Below are positions 38,601 through 48,500 of a stretch of 64,000 nucleotides of DNA, piece by piece. A program made the position numbers and the translations under genes. Within the stretch, counting starts at the first letter, position 1, and every line of letters starts with the position of its first letter. Source of the stretch: Manduca sexta (taxonomy: Eukaryota > Arthropoda > Insecta > Lepidoptera > Sphingidae); contig NC_051119.1 in the NCBI RefSeq assembly GCF_014839805.1, positions 3,093,245 through 3,157,244 of the forward strand, in the 5' to 3' direction. The notes under the pieces are model-generated. The model saw only the letters and a list, made by a program, of their open reading frames with translations, did no database searches and had not been told where the DNA came from.

Positions 38601-39772
38601 TATAATATAAATGAACGAAAATTTAGACGTGGGTTACCAGCTCACAAAACAACTAGGTTTCAATATCCGGCGGTTTGAAATGCCCTAAATAACATGGACA
38701 CGGCAGAAAAGCCAGTCCGACTAGTTCAAATCAAAGTCTAAGCAAAAAATACAAATTACGCAACAGTCAGAGAGTTTAGGTTTAGTTTCCCTCTGTTGTA
38801 ATTTTGGCGCGAATACAAGTAAAAAGGAAATTGTAGGGTATACAGAAACATTGAAATATGATTTGTACAACTTATGAAATTGTATGCCTATAATAAATTT
38901 ACATTTACCGCCATTTACAACATACGATCCCAATCGCTTTTTTCGATCTATTTTAAAATTGACTAATCGGAACAAAGATTTTTTCGACATGTTTACAAAT
39001 CAGTTATTTTGATTGGTTAACTCTCGGAATGCGATTGATGATTGAGATTGGGATCGTTTATTAGCCAATCACAGCCTATATGCCTATGCACGTGCCCCCC
39101 CCCCCCCCCTGCCCTCCACCCTTGACGAAACCTTTGGAAAGATTATTATCACAGTAATGCTCCGTACTTAGCTAAGTCATCATCATCATCAGCCCTGTAT
39201 TATATACTGTTCCACTGCTGGGCAGAGGCCTCCTCTAATACTGAGAGGGATTAGGCCTTAGTCCACCACGCTGGCCTAGTGCGGCTTGGTGTCTACCAAA
39301 CACACCTGTCTTCACACTCCCTCAAAATTCCTATAGAGAACTTCTCAGGTATGCAGGTTTCCTTACGATGTTTTCCTTCACAGTTAAAGCAAGCGATAAT
39401 TCACAAGGAATACACAGATACTTTTTTTTTTACAAAACTCAGAGCTGTGTGCCCTTGGGTTTTGAACCTGCGGACATTCGTCTCGGCAGTCCGTTCCACA
39501 CCCAACTAAGCTATAGCTGCTTCCTAGCTAAGTAACATTTGTGAATACTGTCGAATGTTTCAGGTATATCCCATCGGATAACGGAGACAGCCATGGATTT
39601 CTTCATGGCCATAGTGTTATGTGGGTATTCGGTGACTGTGTACCTCCTCTGGAAAGATCATTATGTCATGTGGAATCGATGGAGGCGAGCCAATGTGAAC
39701 GTGAGGTTACTTCTCACGCCGGATTCGAACCCCGTACCGTTCGTGCCGCGGCCTAGATATAATGTCGTTTAA
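28978..39772 (+). CDS. MARCH-type RING-CH membrane E3 ubiquitin ligase (5 coding exons)
   Basis: Exons 28978-29606, 30776-30886, 32801-32888, 37667-37769 and 39564-39772 join in phase into 379 residues. A RING-CH (C4HC3) zinc finger spans about residues 200-244: Cys200, Cys203, Cys215, Cys217, His225, Cys228, Cys241, Cys244, with the family phrase HLSCLERWLN. Two hydrophobic segments follow, about 280-305 and 322-341, then a basic tail with WNRWRRANV. This order (cytosolic RING-CH, two membrane spans, short tail) is the MARCH family plan; such enzymes ubiquitinate membrane proteins at endosomes, the ER or the plasma membrane. The first ~195 residues are polar, Ser/Thr/Asn-rich and unrecognised. 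The start is the first ATG of the long open frame; a 4-codon upstream ORF overlaps it. The nearest paralogue (MARCH2/3-like or other) cannot be settled by eye. Any non-coding first exon is not visible. A polyadenylation signal lies at 39860. Confidence 0.86.
30105..30413 (-). mobile_element. SINE variant E in MARCH-type intron 1
   Basis: Full body plus tRNA-like end: GTGTGTGCGCAATACATAGA, CCAACGGCTTTACATGCTTT, GAATTCGAACCCAGGATC and CGCCACCGAGGCAGT. Confidence 0.75.
30776..30886 (+). CDS. MARCH-type gene, coding exon 2 (RING-CH core)
   Basis: The acceptor is TTTTCAG|A and the donor is TTCAG|GTAAAA. This exon supplies the remaining six zinc ligands, Cys215 to Cys244, and the HLSCLERWL helix. 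Phase 2 in and phase 2 out match both neighbours. Confidence 0.9.
31310..31458 (+). mobile_element. 3' fragment of a Helitron-like element
   Basis: GGGAAGGACGTAGGCTA then CGCGGGCAGAGCCGCGGG and TTAGTA resemble the 3' hairpin end of the Helitrons at 4577 and 59354. Lies in intron 2 of the MARCH-type gene. Confidence 0.5.
32357..32493. mobile_element. Inverted-repeat element with CGATCCCAATC-type ends, copy 2 (MARCH-type intron 2)
   Basis: GGATCCCAACCCATTTGTCG, GACCAATCAGAACAAAGTAT, TTTTGATTGGTTC and GATATCGGGTTCGTTTATTG match copy 3 in order. Confidence 0.6.
32801..32888 (+). CDS. MARCH-type gene, coding exon 3
   Basis: The acceptor is CTCATTTCAG and the donor is CAG|GTATGA. It encodes the linker between the RING-CH finger and the first membrane span (residues 248-276). 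It enters in phase 2 and leaves in phase 0. Confidence 0.85.
32889..37666 (+). other. Large intron 3 of the MARCH-type gene
   Basis: 4,778 bases. Contains a diverged SINE half (34977) and GC-richer patches near 33215-33260, 34435-34500 and 35690-35750 (the last with GTGACGTCAC). An open frame at 36557-36796 shows no family motif. Nothing else recognised. Confidence 0.6.
34977..35100 (+). mobile_element. Family A SINE, diverged 3' half (MARCH-type intron 3)
   Basis: GAAGGTATGTGAAGACTGCT, CTAATCCGCACTAGGC and AGTAGTAGAGATC match the 3' half of the consensus with substitutions. Confidence 0.65.
37667..37769 (+). CDS. MARCH-type gene, coding exon 4 (first membrane span)
   Basis: The acceptor is CATTTTCAG and the preferred donor is TTCG|GTAAGA at 37770. 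The exon encodes a hydrophobic segment, residues about 280-305. A second in-phase donor at 37803 (GAAG|GTTTGT) would extend the exon to 37802 and add 11 residues without changing the frame of exon 5. Confidence 0.82.
38112..38172 (+). mobile_element. Short tRNA-like fragment (SINE family D head)
   Basis: GGGTTCAAATCCCAGGTCGG is a B box in the family D context, here on the plus strand. No cloverleaf with a matching acceptor stem was found, so it is not called a tRNA gene. Confidence 0.5.
38281..38562 (-). repeat. Interspersed repeat family B in MARCH-type intron 4
   Basis: TGAATGACGAGACGAGCATG to CTCACATACAAAAACCACC in reverse orientation. Confidence 0.78.
38924..39063. mobile_element. Inverted-repeat element with CGATCCCAATC-type ends, copy 3 (MARCH-type intron 4)
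   Basis: ACGATCCCAATCGC at the left and GAGATTGGGATCGTTT at the right are near-perfect inverted ends about 140 bases apart, the clearest copy of the three. Confidence 0.7.
39095..39109 (+). repeat. C15 homopolymer
   Basis: Fifteen consecutive C residues in MARCH-type intron 4. Length is probably polymorphic or uncertain in sequencing. Confidence 0.9.
39178..39524 (-). mobile_element. tRNA-derived SINE, family A, in MARCH-type intron 4
   Basis: Flanked by TAGCTAAGT at 39169-39177 and 39525-39533. The tail is (CAT)n rather than the usual (AAT)n. It ends 39 bases before coding exon 5. Confidence 0.88.
39564..39772 (+). CDS. MARCH-type gene, terminal coding exon (second membrane span)
   Basis: The acceptor is ATGTTTCAG. 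The exon encodes the second hydrophobic segment and the cytosolic tail, ending in PRPRYNVV and a TAA stop at 39770-39772. It enters in phase 1, as required by either donor of exon 4. Confidence 0.86.
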
Positions 39773-39859
39773 TATATTTGTATTTTTTTTAATTGCAGTT
39801 TTATTTAGCTGATGTGGTTTCTGTTATGACTGTACCAAACTAGATATGGGTCATTGGTA

Positions 39860-39865
39860 AATAAA
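39860..39865 (+). terminator. Polyadenylation signal AATAAA after the MARCH-type gene
   Basis: A canonical AATAAA lies 88 bases past the TAA stop. No other closer canonical hexamer was noticed. Confidence 0.55.
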
Positions 39866-39869
39866 ACTT

Positions 39870-42433
39870 AGTTCAATATATACTACCTACTTATTACAAA
39901 AAAAAAGTAACAAAAGGTCGCATCGTTCCATCTATTTGGCTGACTACGCTTTGTTTTTAGTAGTTATTTATTTAATATTTTAAAATCATAACCTTTTGTT
40001 ATTCCAGTAAATAAAACACTGAATAGCTAATACCTTCTACAACAATTTAATATTTGAACAATGTTTCTAGCCGACATGCACACCGAATAAGACACCTCAT
40101 AATAAATACATAACATGGCCAGTACCGCAGTGCTAAAATATGAAATTTAATTCTTCATAATCCATGTTTGCATGTAGTTTACACGCGCAGGATGATTTGC
40201 AATCGCGTCTGGCACTCAGCCAGGCCTACATTCAGACGTTTATGAACGCCTGTAGCCGTGTAAGTGGCCTTTCTACCCGACACGATGAAAATGTGATGAA
40301 ATCTATATTACAAACACTAAGATTTACATAAGCAATAAAAAAGTCTAGTAGTTGTATAAAATAAAATATAAATTATAATAATATGTGCATGCATATAACA
40401 AATACCTATTATAAGTAGTTAATTACATAGTTTTTCCCTTTCTTAAAACTTTGCCCGACAGGGTCCACGATTATGTCACGTGTATTTAAATGTAACATCT
40501 ATTGTATAAAATGATTGTGGAGTGCAATAAACTTTGAATTTGAAGTTAATAAGTTAGTCTTTTTATACATTGGCTATAATAAAAATATTTTAACCTACAG
40601 ATTTTATTTCACAAACTAAATTGAATACAACCAAAAAGTTCTAAGACAATATAGAGCGGGCAAAGGGAAAATTGTCATACAAAAATTTTACGCTCACGTG
40701 ATGGTTACAAAATCTACCGTGAAATTTTATTTTATTTATTTATTTATTTACTAACTTCTAATTTACAATTTGGTTTTACCTTAAATTATTGATATATCGT
40801 TTCTATATCGTGATTGTCATGTTTTTAATGCCAATATTAGCATATTTTCTGTAAAATGATTATTTTTTTTATCAATATCTAATGACGCTTTGACATTTGT
40901 CATACGGAGTTTTATACGGGGTACGGCGATTTTAAATAAGACAGCTACTTATAACCAATTGGAAATAACTTTTGGAGCACAAATTAGGCCCTGATATCCG
41001 GTCTATAACTAACTATATAGTTTAATGTCTTTGCATACAACACATCACACACGTAAACTTTTTTTGTGTTATTATTATATGGCATAATATTATGACTAAT
41101 TATTATAATTCAATGTCACTTTTGATATCTTTAGTGTCATGATTTCTGAATATTATGGAATAATTAAACAAAATTAACATATTAAAATCAAATCCAAAAA
41201 AATACTGTCGCATTTAGCTTGCAATTATGATCTTAAATTAAAAAAATGCACACAATTTGATGTTAACGTTAAAGTGGGTAGAATAAAAACAGAGGTGATG
41301 TTCAGCTTGCTGGCGCAGTCAGACAGTTCTGTTTGAGCATCGGAAGCGAAAGTAGTGTCTAGTAAGTGGTAAATGTAAAAGTGTTCTAAGAAATAAATAT
41401 TCCAGTACTAAGTGTGGAAGAGCTGTTTTCTTTTCATTAGCTTCCGGTGTAAGCTGATATCCAGCAAATCTCGTGGAAGTTCCTGACAAGAACTGCTTCT
41501 GCTTCACAGTCAGAGACTGGTGATTTAGTCATATTATGATACTTATATATAATAATTATAATTATTCTGGCTTTTTAAGCTCACTGAACTATTCTCCTCG
41601 TGAACCTCTCAGTTCTATTTCTAACGTAGTATTGTATTCTTTTTGGTCCTATCATAATATGGTTTTTAACCTTTTTTGTATTTACTATTTTGTTCTACAT
41701 AATATGTAATGCTACGGGGAAGTACCTACTCTAAGGTAAAGGTTAACGCACATTCAAACAGTTTGTATAGCTTTACATAATAAAATAGTAATATTGATTT
41801 TGTAATGCAATATTTCCGTCAGGGCTTATAAAATTATAGGTAAATATATCCGACTCGAAGTAATAACGAAACAAGACATAAAATACAAAAAATTGCCCCA
41901 CTGCCCTCTGTCAACAACTTTAATAACCATTTCGGAATTTGACAAAGAATATACCCTCTAACGGTACTTTTGACAGGTGTATGTAGGTAACAGTAGGTAA
42001 CCCATAATATCGTATAGTATAATATTTACTATTATTGAATCGTACACCGGGAAATTATAAAACCAGCTGAAAGCTTACGAAATATTACAACTATAAAGAG
42101 TAATAACTAAGGCGTTATAAGAAAGATTTCCAGAATTAATAAAAGGATTATAGAATGATTCTACTCATTATGTACTCAATTTCGCAAAAATACATAATCT
42201 TGATTGTTGAACAAGAAGCAAACTACTTTTATGAACCCACCCGAAAACTTTTTGACATTTAAATTTTTTGTCTCTGACAACACCATACAAATTGTGCGAC
42301 TGATAGCTAATGATTGCTTGTTTGTTGATGTAACGGAAAAATTGTATTTATCGTAATTTACCGAAAGATTGTTGAATGTTTTAATTTTATTGTTTATATA
42401 TTTAACCTTCACCTTATCTGAACATCAGAAGCA
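39870..42433. other. Interval between the MARCH-type gene and Nup62
   Basis: AT-rich, 2.5 kb. TGGCGCAGTCAGACAG at 41310 resembles an LTR-retrotransposon primer-binding site, but no LTR or coding remnant accompanies it. The Nup62 promoter must lie near the 3' end; no TATA box or initiator is convincing. Confidence 0.5.
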
Positions 42434-42500
42434 ATGAGTTTTAATTTTGGAAGCCCAACAACATCGGCGGGAACTTTTGGCACAACTACCCCTTCCACAG
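42434..42500 (+). CDS. Nup62: Nup62 coding exon 1
   Basis: Start codon in the context GCAATGA. Encodes MSFNFGSP and onward, an FG-repeat opening typical of Nup62. The donor is ACAG|GTAAGT, leaving phase 1. Confidence 0.9.
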
Positions 42501-45500
42501 GTAAGTTAAATGTTATACTTTAGAAAATACTAAAATCAGCTCACTAACTTATTTTAAATATATATAAAGACAAAATGTTTATTTAATAATTCAGTATAAA
42601 ATATATAAACAAGTTATAAACAAGTAACATAACCTAACCTATAAGAATACAGTGGTCAATTTAAATAATATAAGATAATTATTCATGATATGCTTAGTAA
42701 TTATCGTAAAATGAACGTTGAATTCAACATAAATCAACCCAAATTATACTTAACAGTTCAAAAATTATGTTATGTGTAAATACTCTTTGATGTTTAATAC
42801 ACACTTGCAGGATTCTCGTTTGGAGGTGGGGATGCAAATAAATCACTATTCGGAGGTGCAAATGCAGGTGAGTCGTGCTTACACTGCTATACAAACTCTT
42901 TAAAACGTCAGCAGCTTAACTTTGGATATTTGATAGTCAAAATAATACACATCAGATAAAAAATATCAGAAAATGTATAAAATAAATTGTGTAACTTTAT
43001 TTGTAAATACCTATATAATACTTTGCATGCAGTAATTTGAATATCATAAAAAAACACTATCAAATCACAAAACTATTTTAATTTCGATAGTATAATAGAT
43101 GTATAATCTTTCCGATAATCTGCGTGAATGTTACATGAACATAATTTTTCCTATCTTGCCACAGTATAGTGATTTCTTACCTTCAAGTATAGATGTATAA
43201 TTTTGTCCATCATCAACAGTGTAAATGACTAATCAATATAGATTTTCTTATGTTGATATGGTGGTCAGTCAGTGTTTTAAAACCACATTTCATTGTGCAA
43301 ATAGTCTGCATGCAAGTCAGTGGTATAATGGTAAGGCGATGTGATGGGTAATATGCCACAGGTCCCAGCTTGAAGTGTCCCCTGGCCTGTGAAGATGGGA
43401 CTCTTTGTGTAATAGTAATATCATTGTTGTATTATACAGGGTCATCAAACTACAAAATGATAAGAAAAACAGAAAATTAAAACTAGGATTTTTAGTGAAA
43501 ATATTCATTATTAATGATTTTTGGCATAATGTCAACAAAGGTGAACACAAGTAGGTGGTTTCATTTAGTAACGCAATGTCAGAATGATCCTGTTTACTAT
43601 CCTACTGGTCGGCATAGACCTCCTCTACTACTGAGAGGGTTTAGGCCTTAGCCAACCACTCTAGCCTAGTGCCAGCAGACATCACATACCTCCAAAATCC
43701 TTATAACTTCTCAAATATGCAGGTTTCTTCACAATATTTTCCTTCATCATTAAAGCTAGCAATAATTTAAACAAAATACATACATAACTTTAGAAAAGTT
43801 ACCGGTTAGTGCTGTTGGGTTTTAAATTGGCATTCATCTCAACAATTCAAATCCAAACTACGCTTATCATTTTACTATAGCTTTGTGTATTGGAACTTAA
43901 AAAAAATCTGTAAAACCCATACATATTTTTAACACTAATCTTCACGAACCTGTAATCACAGGAGAGGGACCCCATTCAATGACTTTGCCAGTGCTACACC
44001 ACTGATGCATGGTGCAACTTGCATGCAAATAGAGCACTGGAAATGTAAACATGCTAATTGCCCAACTACTTCTACTAACTACTTTTGAACATCCTATAAG
44101 TTTTAATGTAGTTTTAAACTAATATTCATTGGTGATTTCATAGTTCTGTGCAAGTACATGCACAATGGAAATACAGCTATATGTTTAGTAGTCAATATTT
44201 ATATTTTAATTGTACTAAAAAGACATAGCCAATCTTTATTGTGCATACATATTTTTGAATGCAATGCTAGTAACCCACTTGAGTGAGTATTTCACTATAT
44301 TCAACAGTCTAACTTTTCAATAAAAGCAAAAATAACTGTAATATGTTACAGAGAGCAAACCAGCTTTCAATTTCTCTAGCACAAGCTCTGCGCCGGGTGG
44401 ATTTTCATTCGGAGCTAAAACCACTGCCGTAACCACTTTGTGTTAGTAATTTTGTGTTAAATTCATTATCAGCATGAAAATATATTCATAAATAACTGCT
44501 TATATTTTTAGGACAAATGTGTAGTGTACTAAAACTGAATTTTATTATTTCTGGCCCATTATACTGTTTTAACCCCAATATTTCATTTATTTTGTCTAAA
44601 ATGTAAACAAACTAATGTATTTATTATGTTTACTTAGATTATCTAACACTAGCTTTAAATAAATGTTTGTTAACGTTTTAGGAAATAAAACGCAAATATA
44701 ATAAACAATTTTTTAATAACAAATGTCTATTGCAGTCTCATCACCTGCGACAACTACAAGTTCACTGTTTGGTGCTAGCAAACCGTTGAGCTTTGGCGGT
44801 TTTAGTTCACCGCCCAATCAGACAGTTGGCAGCCCTGGGTTCGGACAGCCCGCTAACCAGGTGTGTTATTTGCAATTTGTTCTTGTAACATTGGGTCTCG
44901 TGCTGAAATGATCCAACATATATACTACGTACTCTTAATAAAATAATGACCCATTCCAAAATTACCAATTTGTGGGAATCATCAAACAACCAATTTCTGT
45001 TTGCGACCTTTTAGTTTTTTGCCTTTTTTTCATGCTATAGGTTTTAATATTTACTTATCTTTAATTAGCTCAATTTTATAGCAACTTCAAAAAAAAAGGT
45101 AGCATACAAAAATTTGTAATCCGACGAATGCCACAAATTAACAATTTTGAAATCGGTTATTATTTTATTAAGAGTGCGACTGGTGAAATGGTCATTTCTA
45201 ATTGTTAAATAATAATAAATCAGATAAAAATTTGTACACGTAAAACACTAACTTTCGCTCGTAGCACCGGCCGCGTGTTATACTTATCGCGATAAAAGAC
45301 ATACTATGTAATTTTCTAAGATAAAAAGCAGCCTATATCCTTTCTTATGGTTCAAGATTTATTTAAGATATCTATCATGTGTGCAAAGTAGCAAGCACCA
45401 CTGAGTGTTATGTTAACTAATAATAATTGAAGAATTTGTTTGTTTGAACACATTAATCTCAAGAACTAATAGGAAGTTACATTACACCTGAATATAGGGC

Positions 45501-48500
45501 ACACAACACAATATGGAGTGGGACTCTTATCATAAAAAAAATGCACGCGAGCGGAGCAGCGAGCGAAAGCTAGTGAATAATAATTTGGTACTTTTGCAGA
45601 ATGCGCAGCCGCAAAACATGTTTGGCGCCACGACACAGGCACAAGCCGCAACACCAGCCTTCGGTACTCCCGCTATACAAGGTAACATCCCCATAGTATA
45701 ATACAGCTTGATGATGCCTAAAGAGTGCTATATGTATTGTCTATTTTTGCCGCCATGTCACTGTTTGTTTCCGATTCGAAGCACATTGTGCACAGTGTAA
45801 CTACTGGACATAATCAGACTCAACATCTCATGTCTCAGCATGGCAAAGCAAACAAATGCAAGATATAATTTACTGGTGGTAGGTCTTTCATATGTCCGCC
45901 CTGTGGAATGGGGGCGTTTGAAGAAATCCACCACGGTATCCCCTGCTTGTCGTAAGAGGCGACTAATAGGGGCCACGAAGGGGGTCGTCGGCGGGCAGCA
46001 GGGGGCTGTCCGCCCTACTGCATTTTGTGCATCCTTGCACATTTTTCGGTTGACCCCCGGGATGGACGGCAGTGTGTAGTTGGCCTCATGCTGCCGTAGA
46101 CGCCGAGGGCGTCCTTCGGTGCGTGGGGGCTTCGGTGCGTGGGGGCTTCGGTGCGTGGGGGCTTCTGAGCCCCCCCCCCCCCCCTCCCCCCATAGGAGAC
46201 GGGCCGCAAGGCGGCGCCGCGCAGGGGCGGCTGCGGACGAATACTTAGACACTTCCGTCAGAGGAAGCCCGCAGCCGTCCCTAATGCGCCGAAGAGGGCT
46301 ACCGCGGAGTTTTAACTGGTAGGCCGTGCATAGGTTAGTTGTTCTCGGGTTAGGGACTCGGCCCGGCGGTCGCCCGAAGGTCGTCATCAAATCCGGGCGG
46401 CTCAACGCCGGGCCGTAAGGCACGGTTACCCCAGCATAACCGCTCAGTCGCCCCCCACGAAGGCTGGGCGGTAGTAATAAGGGACTGTCTCCGCGAAACA
46501 AAAAAAAAAAGGTCTTTCATATTTGAGAGTCCGCCTGGGTAGGTTCCACCGCAATGTCTTATTTCTGCCGCCAAGCAGAAATGTGCAGTTACTGCTGTGT
46601 TCCGGTTTGAAGGACATTGTAACCAGTGTACTACTGTACATAATCAGACATCTCATGTCTCAGGATGGCAAGCGCAATGGAATACCAAACAATATTTTGT
46701 TATTAAAGTGTTGGATGGTGTTTCTAATATTTATGGGCGGTCGTATCGCTTACTATCAGGCGAACGACGAGCTCATCTCGTCATTCAAATTTATAAAGAA
46801 ATAAAAAATACTTATGCGGCAGGGTTTGGATCCTATTTTCGAATTGAGTAAAGCGCTATCGATTTTTTTCTATTAAGTATTAGACTAGTCTTGTGCCTAT
46901 TAAACTACTAAATTTATACTAGCTTTACATGGTCCAGGTAACCTGGCTTTTAAAACAACTGGTGAAATGTGTGTGAGTGAGTGACACAACTTTACCAATC
47001 CTCATATTTAGCCTTTGTGTAATTAAAAAAAGTGTCAAAGTCAGTATTATCTGTTTAAATTAACTACTGTTTCGGAGCGTGCTATCGCTGCGTAGACGCG
47101 GCGCAAGGAATTCCTTCAACGCCATCTGTCAAAATAATAAAATATTACAAAATGTAAAAATGCAGATAAATATATGTAAAAAAATATCTAAATAAACATG
47201 GTGAGAATGCATGATGTTTTATGCCATAACACTGTCTTGTTTACAGCTGCACCTGCATTTGGTTCGCCAGCTGGTGGGTTCTCTTTCGGCAAGCCGGCTA
47301 CAACCACGTCAGCATTCAGTTTCAACACACCTACTTCAGGGTTCTCAGCACCGCAGCAAGCTCTGACGGTAATCATCAGTCCCTTGTTCCACTTATGTGG
47401 GGTTGACCCCAACGGTAGTCATCTGTCCTTTGTTCTGTTCCTATAGGTTCGATGCCTACAGGAATCAAGTGTCCCATATTCCATTCCTTTGGGGTCGACC
47501 CCAATCATTTTCTAAAACTTAGCCCACACTAATGTGTAGTCGATGCAACTAATGTTATTATGTGCATGGTGATTTTTGATATCAATCCTATTTTAATATA
47601 ATATTTTGTCTTTTTCTATCACGAAATGCTTAATATCGATCCAGTCTTGAGAGACTTATCAGGGAAATTTGAAGCTGGGACAGCATTAAAACAGATCAGT
47701 CCCCGAGCCGGATATCTATCGTCTCACTGTAATACAATTGTCTCAGTGATTAGAAATAATATTAATATGATTTCAGGCTACAACATCAACTGCTCCTCAA
47801 ACGACCAAATCAGGTTTTGGCACAACCACGGCGTCAACTTTGAGCTTCGGGTCCAGCGGCTTTGGCGCCAAACCGGGAGCTTTCAGTTTCGGGAATAATC
47901 AGCAAGCGCCCGCGTTCGGTGCCGCTGCGGCCACTACTGCTAATGCAGGTATCATTTGATGATGTTCTCAATGAAGATTGATTTTTATTAACACAATAAA
48001 GCAAAAAATAAAAGCAAATAGCAAGAAATTATACCGCCTTCAAAAACCACTAAAAACCAAAAAAAAATATCGTTACCTATATAGTAGTAGTTAGCGGCGA
48101 TGGCCTAGTTGGGTGTGGAACAGACTGCCAAGACGAATGTCGGCAGGTTCAAATCCCAAGGCCATACACCTCTGACTTTTCTAAAATTATGTGTGTATTC
48201 TTTGTGAATTTATCGTTCGCTTTAACGGTGAAGGAAAACATCGTGAGGAAACCTGCACATCTGAGAAGTTCTCTATAGGAATTTCGGAGGTGTGTGAAGT
48301 CTACCAACCCGCACTAGGACAGCGTGGTGGACTAAAGCCTGATCCCTGTCAGTAGTGGAGGCCCGTACCCAATAGTGGGATAGTATATAATACAGGGTTG
48401 ATATTATTATATGTATATATATACTGGTCACCACTTTTGGAGTCGGTGAGTAATTAAAGTTGCTAGTTAAGCTTGATAAATACATTAACAAATGTAGGAA

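Larger units (their letters stand above)
45784..46806 (+). repeat. Nup62: Family B repeat pieces interrupted by a LINE insertion (Nup62 intron 5)
   Basis: A central piece of the family (45784-45845) is followed by the start of a second copy (about 45870-45893). That copy is split by a LINE and resumes at 46511 to end near 46806 with GTCATTCAAA. Confidence 0.75.

Noticed and set aside
41300..41520. Possible LTR retrotransposon remnant (TGGCGCAGTC primer-site-like)
   Set aside because: No long terminal repeat, gag or pol trace nearby. A 10-base match alone is too weak.
44429..44430. GTAACC donor for Nup62 exon 3
   Set aside because: It leaves phase 0, while exon 4 needs phase 1; the GTTAGT at 44442 keeps the frame.
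45758..46501. 247-codon minus-strand open frame
   Set aside because: It lies almost wholly in the GC-rich LINE insertion (45894-46510), is Pro/Arg-rich from GC bias, and crosses the poly(A) side. Not a gene.
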